Part shown: in pieces, positions 28,301 through 36,687 of the stretch
Layout of the letters: each line of letters begins with the position of its first letter
How positions within the stretch are numbered: position 1 is the stretch's first letter
Assembly (NCBI RefSeq): GCF_016919245.1
Contig: NZ_JAFEJA010000003.1
Coordinates: 554,215 to 618,214 of the forward strand
DNA from: Streptomyces zhihengii
Lineage (GTDB): Bacteria; Actinomycetota; Actinomycetes; Streptomycetales; Streptomycetaceae
Direction of reading: 5' to 3'
DNA: 64,000 nucleotides
The notes under the pieces: model-generated
Seen by the model: only the letters and a program-made list of their open reading frames with translations
Database searches by the model: none
Told to the model about the DNA's origin: nothing
Translations under genes and position numbers: made by a program

Positions 28301-29536
28301 TGGTGTGCCGTTCTTGAGGAACTCGCCGCCGCCGAAGACCGCAACGCCCTCGGCCACCTGGTGGACGCCCTCGACACCGATCCGCGCGGACACGAGCCCG
28401 GCTCGCCGCCACGGCAACGCTGGCTTTTCGCCGCCCGCGCCCTGCTGCGTCACGACATCCTGCCTGACCACTGGCCCGCTCTGCGCCGCGGCTTGGCCGA
28501 CGCCACAGTCTTGGCGGAATACGGCAACCTGCTCACCGGCCTGTCGACCGGCCCCGATGGAGGGGCCTTTGACCACCTCGACGACGACGTACTGGTCGAT
28601 CTCTACACTCTCCTTCTGAAGGACACCGGCATCGCACGCCTGCAACGGCCTCTGCGTGGTGGCTTCATCCAGCAGGAAGACCGCCTCGTCGACCTGCTGC
28701 GCCACCTGCCACGCATCCTCGCCTCCCGTGAAACCCACCACGCGGCAGCCGCTCTGTACCGGCTCGCCCAGGCCTACCCGCTCGTATGGCAACTGCGCGT
28801 GCTCGCCCGAGCCACCGCCCGCACGGCGGCGGACCGTAGCATCCTGCCTCTCGAGCCCGAACAGATGATCCGGCTTGTCACCGACCACCAGGCACGCCTC
28901 GTCCGCGACGCCCGCCAACTCCTCGACCTGGTCCGTGAATCCCTGGCCGCCCTGGAGGAAGACCTTCAGGGCTACAACGGAACGGCCGTCAGCCTCTGGA
29001 ACCGTAACCAGCACCGCTTCAACTCCAGTACCCAGTGCTGGCCCTGCTGGGAAGACGACCTCAGCGACGCCGTCGCTTCCTTCCTGCGCCGTGACATCGG
29101 CGGCCACCGCGTCGTCGTCAACCGGGAAGTCCAGGTACGACGCGACGGCCTGCCCGGCCTGCGCACCGACGTCCAGATCGAAGCCCCCGCTTCTCCCGAC
29201 ACCGGTCAGCACACCCTCAGAGTCATCATCGAGGCCAAGGGATGCTGGAACCCAGAGCTGCCCACCACCGCCCGAACCCAGCTGCGCGCCTACCTCAGCG
29301 AACCCGACACCGCGGGACTGCTCCTGGTCGGCTACTTCGACTGCACGCGCTGGAACACCAAGAAGCGCAGCTGCCCCGCGACCAACCACGGCATCGACGA
29401 CGTCCGCCGCGAGCAACGCGAGCAGGTTCGTCATCTGACCCACGAGGGCACACTGCTGGCCGCAGCGCACGTACTGGACTGCCGGCTGCCGAGTGAGGAC
29501 AGCGACTGGCGCAAGACGACTGACGAGATGTCGTAG
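25370..29536 (+). CDS. NACHT-like STAND ATPase with C-terminal PD-(D/E)XK nuclease domain, about 1388 aa
   Basis: Numbered from the TTG at 25370, which has AGGAG seven bases upstream (an ATG at 25331 lacks a site). The P-loop is GERGMGKT (50-57) and Walker B is ILLDGLDEG (about 107-115), the acidic D-x-x-D/E pattern of NACHT/STAND ATPases. A helical sensor-like middle follows, with HEAT/TPR-like repeats over about 800 residues. The last 150 residues contain NREVQVR, RTDVQIEA and VIIEAKGCWN, which read as E...D...ExK of a PD-(D/E)XK nuclease, then LLLVGYFDCTRW. The architecture matches antiviral STAND (Avs/bNACHT) proteins with a nuclease effector, which oligomerise on sensing a phage protein. 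The target is unknown. Confidence 0.82.
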   Translation: MIQQQFPWQRRVFVLDEPPAHGRYGWPPSHAQAGVLLAQERATAIIVLRGERGMGKTYALRQEHDALLSAGLHPAWLDLKRCTTTRRAQSHLQEALTPPTEPGEWHILLDGLDEGLNDLPQLDQLLLEALEDVAEADRERLRLRITCRSARWPARFEEALRADWQPDQIKSMGLTPLGPDDVAVAAGMVGVPDTTALLESIQQQGLVALATHPVTLLQLLDSYTLHDRLPATVHDAYLQACLRLCTEHRRPTNPTQLQAQASPEHLLAVAARLAATMQFGSYTAVTEDESGTPTDLRLSRLDGLDEPGHLGGNVPCTLWNLRQVTESSLLVPTGDLRWTFAHDSYREFLAAHFLRMHHLQPQPQRQLLWIGDGEARHIIPAQQEVAAWRTTSDATLFADLLHDDPLVLLLADLPSLPDTDRERVVDALFTLLERDDTVSLDHSLLHRLNHCRLAGQLRTRLQEPGEPRLTYAVVSIARACPHPELADDLLDVAEDARYDTGVRTAALAGVTEPTPDTLTRIMDLTQDPSPEVIAAALRHLYPGHLTATGYLDRIRDPDPAFVGTAFILRNEAPAQLDGSTIAEAAQWAGRALRAGDAQSTSPSLALAVLGRAVILNEETPALDLVPFIGEGLLGLADDEDRLHSSLLQTSLEDLAQSLDSCPQTRRLLARHILQHSEDDPFYTVLAGIPGGSFLPGADLLYWMEHWDQLIAINPARAQQAVRFAPPEEPQTKARADAARRAHPTLAEATAFWETYQRDQRERSARAEAQRRQQRFDPAALSTAIDEVRAARGPDVLTAWNALLNYLRRTPDGSPARHTGGVSMLAARAPSRPATGTDPARRLSQAATHLLSELPPLTTANFRPASTARPPSAELTAFALVDNPVALHASPEHWAGWAVALAQNPAYNAEERQLQRTWMPLCVARAEDQLPPLLLDTLDHVTDQTLRDLVKALEGDPSYKLQTLLSAWARHSDRSPEQWCAVLEELAAAEDRNALGHLVDALDTDPRGHEPGSPPRQRWLFAARALLRHDILPDHWPALRRGLADATVLAEYGNLLTGLSTGPDGGAFDHLDDDVLVDLYTLLLKDTGIARLQRPLRGGFIQQEDRLVDLLRHLPRILASRETHHAAAALYRLAQAYPLVWQLRVLARATARTAADRSILPLEPEQMIRLVTDHQARLVRDARQLLDLVRESLAALEEDLQGYNGTAVSLWNRNQHRFNSSTQCWPCWEDDLSDAVASFLRRDIGGHRVVVNREVQVRRDGLPGLRTDVQIEAPASPDTGQHTLRVIIEAKGCWNPELPTTARTQLRAYLSEPDTAGLLLVGYFDCTRWNTKKRSCPATNHGIDDVRREQREQVRHLTHEGTLLAAAHVLDCRLPSEDSDWRKTTDEMS

Positions 29537-29578
29537 ACGCCCGGCCTGCCGCGGCAGTCCTCAACTCGGGCCGCGCGT

Positions 29579-29990
29579 TCAGCCGTCCGCACGCGGCGAG
29601 AATGCCAGGACCGCACCGTTGGGGCGTTGCTGGCCCAGCCATTGCCCGAGAGGGCAGCCGGCTTGCCGGGTGTATTTGTCCGGGGTGAGGTGGCCGTTCT
29701 GGGAGACGTAGGCGCGTGCGTGGCCCGGGCCGGGGCTGACGCTGCAGGAGCGTGTGGCCGAGGCGGGCCGTTCGCTCGTGTCGGCGTGGGGTGTGATGCC
29801 GAGGGCGGTCAGGAGATCCTGCTGGGCGGGGTGGAGATGCTCCCAGCACTCGCGCTGGACACGGGTCCAGCGGCAAAGGCCTCGGGAGAGGCTCGTGGCC
29901 GGGACGCCGTCGGCACCCGTAGCTGCTGTGCGGATGCGGTGGTAGGTCTGCTGCCACTGCAGGGGGCCAGGGCGGATTCCACCACGGATC
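29579..29990 (-). pseudogene. helicase-associated (HA) domain remnant
   Basis: The minus-strand frame to the TGA at 29579 reads WQQTYHRIRTAATGADGVPA, RWTRVQRECWEHLHPAQQDL, and NGHLTPDKYTRQAGCPLGQW. These W-, H- and GxxLGxW-rich repeats are the hallmark of helicase-associated domains at the end of large Streptomyces helicases. No start or helicase core is present, so this is a C-terminal remnant. Related pieces lie at 42512 and at the right edge. Confidence 0.65.
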
Positions 29991-30083
29991 GATCATGGTC
30001 AAAGCCTTCCCCGGATCGGGGAAAGACGCCCCTCGTTGGCGCGTCGTCGTTGCCAGGCCAGCCACTTCCCCAGCGCGGTCCAC

Positions 30084-30290
30084 GTGGACGCGACAGCCGT
30101 ACGCTTCGACACCCCGATACCCGGCGACCTGCTGCCAGCCTTCACCTGGCACAACGCTCGAGGCAAGACCCGCAACCTGAAGTACATCGTGGACGGCCGC
30201 CTGGAGCGCTCCGTCAGCCTCCAGGGCTTCTGCCGACTCACCTCCGAGTCCCCCGATACGCTGGACGGGCTGGTCGACAGCGTCCAGTGA
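30084..30290 (+). CDS. small hypothetical protein or fragment, 68 aa
   Basis: From the GTG at 30084 the frame reads VDATAVRFDTPIPGDLLPAF, then TWHNARGKTRNLKYIVDGRL. The composition is protein-like and unlike the reverse frame. No ribosome site or known motif is seen. It may be the tail of a lost gene. Confidence 0.35.
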   Translation: MDATAVRFDTPIPGDLLPAFTWHNARGKTRNLKYIVDGRLERSVSLQGFCRLTSESPDTLDGLVDSVQ

Positions 30291-30347
30291 GACCGGCAAG
30301 CCGCGCACCCCGATGCCCACCGGCCGAGGAGCGGTATCCCTATCGCG

Positions 30348-30722
30348 CTACACGCTGCCCGCCCAGACCCCGTCAATGCCGGCGGCGCCCCATCCGGCGA
30401 CCTCGGGCGGGTTGAGCGTGGCTGTGGCCTGCACGTAGTCGACGTCAGAGCAGCCGCGGACGGCGTGTTGCCGGGTGGACGTGAGCGTCCACGTTCGGCC
30501 GGTGCCGTCGGAGATGGTGTCGCCGTCCTTGACCGGCCACCCCTTGGGGTCGAGCCGTACGGTCCATGTGCCGTCGGGCTGTTCGAGGACGGAGCTGGGC
30601 CAGGTGGCGCGTGGTGCGGGCCGTCGGCCCGGGGGCGGGGTACGGGTACGCCGTTGGCGTCGCGCGCCCAGGGGGGCGAGGACGTACGCGGTGAGCATGG
30701 CGTTCGGGAGCACGACGGCCAC
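30348..30722 (-). CDS. phage-like or element-borne hypothetical protein, probably frameshifted
   Basis: The C-terminal 70 residues (EQPDGTWTVRLDPKGWPVKD and on) look genuine: a compact beta-rich domain ending in YVQATATLNPPEV. From the GTG at 30722 the first 16 residues are also convincing, but the middle is Arg/Pro-rich. The alternative frame there (WARDANGVPVPRPRADG) reads better, suggesting two compensating shifts around the six-G run at 30671-30676. A small head-tail type phage protein is one possibility, inferred only from size and neighbour. Confidence 0.45.
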   Translation of the reverse strand: MAVVLPNAMLTAYVLAPLGARRQRRTRTPPPGRRPAPRATWPSSVLEQPDGTWTVRLDPKGWPVKDGDTISDGTGRTWTLTSTRQHAVRGCSDVDYVQATATLNPPEVAGWGAAGIDGVWAGSV

Positions 30723-30739
30723 GGCGAGCGAATCCCTTC

Positions 30740-31400
30740 TCAGCGGGCGCGGCGGCTGGAGGAGTAGAGCCGCGGTTGGCGGGCGGGCCGGTTGAGAGCC
30801 TGGAAGAGGCGGCGCTTCCAGCGGGAGAAGCTGCTGAGTTCCGGCAGAGCGCCGGCCTGGCCGGTGACGGGTGATGAGTCGCAGGAGATCGACTGCCCCT
30901 CCGCGTTGACGGAGGACACCCGGCCCTGGGAGCCGACCCCGCCGGGCCGGTTGTGTTCGGTATCGGCGGCATGGGTGGTGACGTAGCGGACGATCGGGTC
31001 GACGGCGGCCCCGTCGAGCCCGACGAGGAAGTCGACATCCTACGTGCCGTCCCCGCGGGGGCGGTAGGCGGCGACCTCGACCAGGTCGTCGATGTCGATC
31101 GGCCAGGAGTCGACGTCCTCGAGCTGGTCGCTCCTGCGCAGTGTGAGACCGATCTTCGTGACGAGCTTGGGAACGACGAGCTGCCCCCCCGACAACGTCG
31201 GCCTGTGCGCTCCGGATGGCAGGCCGCGGTCAGCGGGAGCGGTACTTCGAGTCCACCGGACGACGGCCTCGGGTGAGGTGAGGAGCCCCAGCCTGAGCAG
31301 CAGGTCGAGCCGTATGGACTCGTGGACGGGTTGGGCTCCCTCGCTCGGGGTGAACGTGACGGTGGCCCGGGGGCACGTCCGGCAGCGTGAACCGGCGGGC
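30740..31400 (-). pseudogene. reading frame interrupted by TAG, possibly phage-derived
   Basis: Coding-like sequence begins near 31400 (TVTFTPSEGAQPVHESIRLD) without a clear start, runs through a beta-rich segment (GGQLVVPKLVTKIGLTLRRS) to DGT, and meets TAG at 31040-31042. The same frame continues DVDFLVGLDGAAVDPIVRYV to a TGA at 30740. The continuity of composition on both sides indicates one protein broken by a nonsense change. Family unknown. Confidence 0.45.
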
Positions 31401-31577
31401 GGGCTAAAGCGGCGGGGCAAACACAATCTGGCGATGCGGAGCGCCTCGCCTTCTGCAGCTCCCGTACGTCCCGCGGATACCGAACGGCAACCTACCCATG
31501 CTTTCGGATACCTGGGCGAATCCATTTGCCGAGAATCGCAGGTTTGGGCATTTACAGGGCAGGAGTGGCACGATCCC

Positions 31578-33044
31578 TTATTTGGTTTCTTTGAACACTC
31601 GCTCGATTACAGCGTCAGGGCAGCCAAGAATTCGCAGTGAGTGCGCTCGGACGATCAACTCAAGAATCCTGACTACTTCGTCGAGTTTGTGTTCTTCGTA
31701 TCCTCGGTTGCCATGCGCGAGATTATTTCGTACCACGCGCAGGGCACTCGCGGCTGTCGTTGGTGCCGGAGGTTGCGATATGACGTCCGCGACGAGTGCG
31801 GTTTTCGCGAGGTGATGCATGGAATTCACAGGCAGGTCGCTAACTGTAGCATTCAATGCTGATTCGAGGCTCGTCGGCGGGTTCTTTAGAAGCGATTTTT
31901 TGAGGAACCTCATTGTGTCGCTGTCAACCTTATCCTTCAGGTCGACGATGACACTCTCGCGCTTAGATAGGTGCTCCATTTTGCGCCGATTGTATTTGTC
32001 CTTCATTTCGTGACCATGCAGACCTTCCAGCGCTTGGATTAGAAGCAGGAACCGTGACCGTGGGTGCTGGTCGCGCGCATGGAGCATCGATCCGTAGGTT
32101 TCCACTAGTGGGTGGTGCGTGGCAGCGTACTGTCGCCATTTGAGGATAAGATCCAGAAGTGAAAGGTCATCATTTTTGGCCCGGACAGCGCTGCTGTTGG
32201 ATCGGATTTCATTTGACGAGCTCGCGAACGGTTTCTGGTCAATGCCCGTACCGAAAACTTGCAGCACGCCAGAGGAGGCCATCAGCTCGACCGAAACATA
32301 CGTCAGGTCCTGAACTTTTCCGGTCGCGATACAAATGATCCGGCGCAGCGGCTCTACGAACTCATCCATAACGACGCGAAGCGATGCACCTTCCCTTACC
32401 TTGAGCTCCGCCACTGGGCTAAATGCCAACCGGAATTCATAGCCATCCATTGTTCGCATCCGACCCTCGTAGCCAACAGTGAGCGAAAGATCCTCGACTT
32501 CCCACTTACCCTTCGCTTCCAGGTCGAGGTTCGCGCTCCATAGATCTTTAGGGTTCTCCGGATGTATTCCAGGGGTTTGCACGCTCTTGATAGGAGAGAT
32601 GCCAATGACTGCATCGAGAGCCGTCACTTGGAATTTCACGGATGAAATTAGCGGCACATCGCTTGCGTGATCGAATGCTGTTCGCGGACTGTGTCGACCG
32701 AAAAATTCACGTCCCTTGCCGAGGAGTGCCGCGCTTCCCGAAATGTGCCCTTGTCCCATCGACCAGTAAGTGATGGAGGCGTCTAGCAGAACTACTGATC
32801 CGCCGTTGGCTAGAGTTCCAGCAAGCGCACAGAATTCAACTACCTGCGGAAAGGAATACACGCCGGGGGATTCGCTATTCAGTGGCACCGAACCATATAT
32901 TGAACCCGTGGGCGGGCGATTGGGAAGCACCTTTAGGTTACCGGGGAGTTCGGCAATGCCGCCCCTTCCGTCGGGGACAGTCCAGGTGCAAAGGTAGTTG
33001 TCCGGCTCGTACGGCAGTCTGAGCGGAACAATGCTTTCAGGCAA
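31578..33044 (-). CDS. apeA: ApeA-type HEPN anti-phage protein, 488 aa
   Basis: The length, the N-terminal all-beta region (PDNYLCTWTVPDGRGGIAEL, GSVVLLDASITYWSMGQGH) and the C-terminal helical domain resemble the ApeA family. The HEPN ribonuclease motif R-x4-H is present as RNNLAHG (R439 to H444). ApeA is known as a single-gene abortive-infection defence protein. The start is TTG at 33044; an upstream in-frame TGA excludes a longer form. Base composition is clearly less GC-rich than the neighbours and AT-ending codons are common, so it was probably acquired recently. Its 5' end abuts a broken DUF6262-like gene. Confidence 0.8.
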   Translation of the reverse strand: MPESIVPLRLPYEPDNYLCTWTVPDGRGGIAELPGNLKVLPNRPPTGSIYGSVPLNSESPGVYSFPQVVEFCALAGTLANGGSVVLLDASITYWSMGQGHISGSAALLGKGREFFGRHSPRTAFDHASDVPLISSVKFQVTALDAVIGISPIKSVQTPGIHPENPKDLWSANLDLEAKGKWEVEDLSLTVGYEGRMRTMDGYEFRLAFSPVAELKVREGASLRVVMDEFVEPLRRIICIATGKVQDLTYVSVELMASSGVLQVFGTGIDQKPFASSSNEIRSNSSAVRAKNDDLSLLDLILKWRQYAATHHPLVETYGSMLHARDQHPRSRFLLLIQALEGLHGHEMKDKYNRRKMEHLSKRESVIVDLKDKVDSDTMRFLKKSLLKNPPTSLESALNATVSDLPVNSMHHLAKTALVADVISQPPAPTTAASALRVVRNNLAHGNRGYEEHKLDEVVRILELIVRAHSLRILGCPDAVIERVFKETK

Positions 33045-33087
33045 GGTAAGTACCCATCGACGGAGACTTCAGCCCCAGAGGCCGCGG

Positions 33088-33561
33088 TCAGTGCTGATGT
33101 TGCCACGAGCTCGGATGTCGATGCTGTCGCTTTAATAGCGTCCCTGAGGAGCTCGCGGCCGGTGCTGTGTGGGCAGCGAGCGAACTTTGGGCCTGGAGCG
33201 GCGAGCCGCTGACGCAGTTGCCAGTTCTCCATTTGTGCCTGGTGCAGGGCACCAACCAGGGCTTCGACGTCGGACCGTAGTCCCGCGAGTCCTTGGCGTC
33301 CGCAGCCCGCAGTTTCATGAGCTCAGTCACCAGGTGGCGCAGTCGCTTCTCGCTGTCCGGCATGGCGCCCCGGGCGCGAACCTTGTCGTAGAGCTCGTTC
33401 TTCAGGTCCAGGTGGCGCTGGGTAAGTGCGGTGCGGGAAACTTGGGCTTCCTGGGCAAGGGCCACGATGGTCAAGGCGCCGTTGGAGTACTCAATAGCAT
33501 CGGCCAGGATCCGTTCCATGGGGGCCCGGATGCGGTCGCGTTCATCAGGCACGGGGCTCAT
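33088..33561 (-). pseudogene. DUF6262/TnpC-like transposon gene, frameshifted and truncated
   Basis: From the ATG at 33561 the N-terminal part has an HTH-like segment (ALTIVALAQEAQVSRTALTQ) typical of DUF6262, the third gene of Tn554-type integrase trios. Near 33279-33284 one base is missing; the adjacent frame restores a coiled-coil continuation (SDVEALVGALHQAQMENWQL). That continuation then runs into the ApeA gene, so the 3' end is lost too. ATGA overlap with the upstream integrase tail supports the assignment. Confidence 0.6.
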
Positions 33562-33690
33562 GACAGGTCCTCCTGGACGATGACGCGGTCGCGGTAGTGC
33601 TCATTGGCGAGAGCGCGAAGGCGGCTGGCGCGGCGGCGGAACCGGTCAGCCAGCGGGAAAGCGACCAGTTCGGCACCGTGCCTTCGGCGT
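33558..33690 (-). pseudogene. C-terminal tail of a Tn554-type integrase
   Basis: The frame reads HGAELVAFPLADRFRRRASR, then ALANEHYRDRVIVQEDLS and a TGA overlapping the DUF6262-like start. No tyrosine-recombinase catalytic residues remain in the fragment. The call rests on the conserved gene order (integrase then DUF6262). Confidence 0.4.
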
Positions 33691-33694
33691 GGGG

Positions 33695-33904
33695 CTATTG
33701 TCCTGCGCTGTCTCGTGCGGGCTGCTGGGCGCTGTCGTGCTCTGTCTGCGCCGCGCTCCCGCCCTTCGTCCAGAAGCGGTAGCTGAACTGCTGATCGGCA
33801 TAGCCGTACCTGATGTACGGGCTGGCGTCGTACGGGTCGCCTTGCCGGAATGCGGCGTTGCCCTCGCCCATGAGGTCCGGGGCGGTCTGACGGTCGAGTT
33901 GCAC
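33695..33904 (-). CDS. small hypothetical protein, 69 aa
   Basis: The GTG at 33904 has AGGGAG about eight bases upstream. The product is polar and aromatic in its centre (YDASPYIRYGYADQQFSYRF) with a Gln/Ala-rich tail. It directly follows the broken acidic gene and likely belonged to the same operon. Family not recognised. Confidence 0.55.
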   Translation of the reverse strand: MQLDRQTAPDLMGEGNAAFRQGDPYDASPYIRYGYADQQFSYRFWTKGGSAAQTEHDSAQQPARDSAGQ

Positions 33905-33916
33905 AGTCTTGGCTCC

Positions 33917-34515
33917 CTACTGGCTAGCGAACATGGAGTTTTGGACCCCGCGGTCTCCCGGCGTCTGTGTGGCTTCGCCGGCGGGCTCGGTCGACCCCTC
34001 GGGGCCGTGCGTTCTGTCATCTGCGCCCCGTCGACGTCGGTTGCCCACGCCTCGGGGTCGGTGCAGCGCCACACCTGGTCGGTGGCGTCACGGACCCACC
34101 CGATCAGTGTGCCGTCGGGTACCCGGTCGAGCCAAACCTGTTCTTCGTCGGCGCCCGTGTAGGCGGAGAACGCGGCGTTCGGATCGGTCTCGTCGCCCTT
34201 GTCGTACTGGTCTCCGGCCCAAGGTCGGGAGCCGTCGTGAGGGACCTGTGGGGCGGCTGCCGGGTCCTGGCCGGAGGCGGCGTCGGGGGTCTAGGCGGGT
34301 GCGGTGTTCGGTTCTTCGGAGAGTTCGTCTTCGAAGTCGTCGTCGTTGGGCTGCGGGCCGGAGGCAGTGGGGTCGGCCCTGTCGAGGGAGGCCTGTTCGG
34401 AGGCTTCCACGGTCTCGTCGTTCTCGTCGTCCTGCTCTCCGAAGGGCTTGCCGCCCTGGGGGAGCGCCTCGATGGCGAATCCGTATCTGGTCACATGTGA
34501 AGGATGAGCCCGCAT
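33917..34515 (-). pseudogene. acidic hypothetical protein gene with TAG and frameshift
   Basis: The frame from ATG 34515 (GTG 34494 also possible) codes a very acidic region (FGEQDDENDETVEASEQASL, DDDFEDELSEEPN), then TAG at 34291-34293. It continues in frame with well-formed sequence (ADEEQVWLDRVPDGTLIGWV). At the four-C run 33994-33997 a one-base shift is needed to reach a tail ending NSMFASQ at 33917. Two lesions in one gene suggest decay. Function unknown. Confidence 0.45.
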
Positions 34516-34770
34516 GATGGCGAGCGTTCTCACGGACGCCGGGGGAACCTCGAGCCGAAGCAGCGCGTCCCTGACCGTAGGACTCAGCCTGCAAACTGCG
34601 AGGTCGCGTTGCCCGGTTCCCGCTCTCCACGGTTACGCATACGTCAGCTAAGACCACGCCCTCCCGCCCGTCCTCCAGTCGCAGCATCTCCGGGCCCGGC
34701 AACGCCGACGCTGCCCACCGCCTCGCGTTCCCGGCCTTTCGTCGACGCGGCACGCAGGTGGTACGGCCGC

Positions 34771-35331
34771 ATGGACTGGGCGAAACACACGGCTGTCTTG
34801 GTAGCGCTGATCGCAGCGGCTGGTCTGATGGTTACGGCTTGGGGCACCTTGAAGACTGCCCAAGTCGCTGACGAGCAGCTTGCTCAGGCCAGGGAGCAGC
34901 GGGAGAGCAGCAGTCGTGAGCAGACCGAGCGGATCACGTTCTGGTGGCACGCTGACCGATGGGAGACCATTATCGCCAACAGAACTCTCGACGCGGCGCC
35001 CATCTGGATCGAAGTTGGAGTGCGCGGCCTAAACACAGTCGAAGATCGTGAGTGGGTGCAACTCGGAATCCTTCCCCCCTGCCAGCGTCTTGAAATTCCG
35101 ACCGCGAGACTGATGAAGGGGGCCATCCGCCTGCACGTCAGCAAACTGCTGATCCTAGACAGGGACGGCAAGTTCTGGGAACGCACAGCCGATGGAGTCC
35201 TGCACGAGAGCTCCATCGTTGAAGCCCAGATTCCTGACATATCGACCCCTTCACCTGACCTGGCTCCCATGAAGCCAGGTGAGGACGAGTGGTTGCGGTA
35301 CGTCAACATCGAGCAGTGCGGCTCCAAGTAG
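34771..35331 (+). CDS. single-pass membrane protein of unknown function, 186 aa
   Basis: The ATG at 34771 (MDWAKHTAVLVALIAAAGLM) starts with a membrane segment of about 22 residues. A short coiled coil (EQLAQAREQRESSSREQTER) and a beta-rich extracytoplasmic or cytoplasmic domain follow (ITFWWHADRWETIIANR, IWIEVGVRGLN). AGGTGG lies about nine bases upstream. The longer open frame to 34504 is Arg/Pro-rich and rejected. It is monocistronic. Confidence 0.72.
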   Translation: MDWAKHTAVLVALIAAAGLMVTAWGTLKTAQVADEQLAQAREQRESSSREQTERITFWWHADRWETIIANRTLDAAPIWIEVGVRGLNTVEDREWVQLGILPPCQRLEIPTARLMKGAIRLHVSKLLILDRDGKFWERTADGVLHESSIVEAQIPDISTPSPDLAPMKPGEDEWLRYVNIEQCGSK

Positions 35332-35663
35332 CCATCCAAGATCGTTCTTGCCCAATTGTGCAAGCGCCGCCCCGAGGCTGAATCACGGGTTGGTGCCCGC
35401 GGGCCGGGCCTTCACCTCCTCGATGATGTGGGTGAACTGCCGCAGCACTGAGAGTACGGACGCTCGTTGCCGCAGTCCACGGTGACGGCGGGGCCGGTGG
35501 GTGCCAGGGCGAGGGCCTCTCCCTGGCCTCTCCTCGGTGGAGCTCGACGAGGGCCGCGGCACGGTACGACCCGATCATCGGGCGGCCGGCCCGCCTGGTG
35601 ATCTGCACGGTGTTAGGTCGCACGGTCGCCAAACGTGCCGGTGACGGTGAGCATTGGTGCCAC
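35332..35663. other. intergenic region
   Basis: About 330 bases between the membrane protein and a decayed minus-strand gene. Nothing recognisable was found. Confidence 0.35.
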
Positions 35664-35940
35664 CTATCGCGTGGCCATCAGGCCCAGGAGGAACGCCCGC
35701 AGGTCGTCGTCCAGCGCCCTCGGAGCCCATGCCGCGGATGTCGGCCAGGGACGCGGCTACGGTGTTCGGCACGGCAAGTTCGGTCTCGGCGTCCTCGCCG
35801 TCCGGGATCGTCCCGCCGGTGCGCGCGGCCAGGCGATCCACCACGCGCGGCTCCCGGCTGGCGACGTGCTTGTCGGCGTTCTGGAGAGCGCTGTGCGGGT
35901 CGTCGCCGAAGTCGTCGCCGAGGGCGGAAGGTCACGCGCC
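35664..35940 (-). pseudogene. decayed hypothetical gene, C-terminal part
   Basis: Reading leftwards, one frame gives LGDDFGDDPHSALQNADKHV through ELAVPNTVAASLADIRGMGS. A one-base shift near 35715-35725 is then needed to read ALDDDLRAFLLGLMATR to the TAG at 35664. The composition is clearly protein-like, while the 5' part beyond 35940 is unreadable. Family unknown. Confidence 0.4.
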
Positions 35941-36072
35941 GCTGCGACTGCCCGAACCGGCCAAGCTCCGGCAGGATTTCGGCCCAGTGGAAGACCCGGC
36001 TGGCCAGGGAGCCCCCTCTGCGTCGGGCAGGTCCACGGCGCGCCGGAGACGCGCCAGGGGGCGGGTCTCCGG

Positions 36073-36460
36073 TCACACCCGGACACGGCGGGCGGTGCGG
36101 CCCAAGAAGGCGCGCAGGCGCCGCAGCCGCTCACGGGCGCTGCTGTACTTCTCTGCGATCTTCCGGGCGGCGGCCTGCACGAGCCCGGCCAGGCGCTCGG
36201 CCATGCGGATGAGGAGAGAGACGATCCGGGCGAGGAGACCCGGCTGCCGGCCGGCAGCCGGGTTCGCCGCGGTGACCAGGGCCGCGATCCGGCGGGTGGA
36301 GCCTGCCGCGATCCGGCCATCTGCTGGGTGAAGATGCGGCCGATCCGTTCGGCGTCGCCGGAGGACACACGTTTCCGCTCTCACGAACAGCTCGTAGCTG
36401 CCGAGCAGCCGCTGTTCCCGTTCTGAGGAGGTCGAGTAGGTCGCCGGAGCCTCCCCATCT
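36073..36460 (-). pseudogene. decayed helical gene with at least two frameshifts
   Basis: Three successive frames read as one protein: EREQRLLGSYELFVRAET, then SSGDAERIGRIFTQQMA (shift near 36365-36371), then IAAGSTRRIAALVTAANPAA and a basic helical tail ending RRVRV (shift near 36313-36316). Each segment makes sense only if single bases are added or removed. Family unknown. Confidence 0.4.
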
Positions 36461-36687
36461 ACCACAGACCGTTCTCCTTCGTCCGTTCCTGGTAGGCGCC
36501 ACCTGCGCGCACCGAGACAGCGGCCTCGGCCGCAAGCCACACAGACCTGAACGAGTGCCGCCAGACCTGCATCGGACCGGTGCCGCTCGGGTCCCGAGGC
36601 GCCGGCTTGCGTCGCCTCGGCAGTGCGTTGCCGGAGGTCCCAGCTAATCTGCACCACCTTTTGTGGCAGGTGGGGCGGGTGACGTCC

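Noticed and set aside
28238..29470. 410-codon minus-strand frame opposite the NACHT gene
   Set aside because: Gly/Val-rich complement of a gene with clear nuclease motifs.
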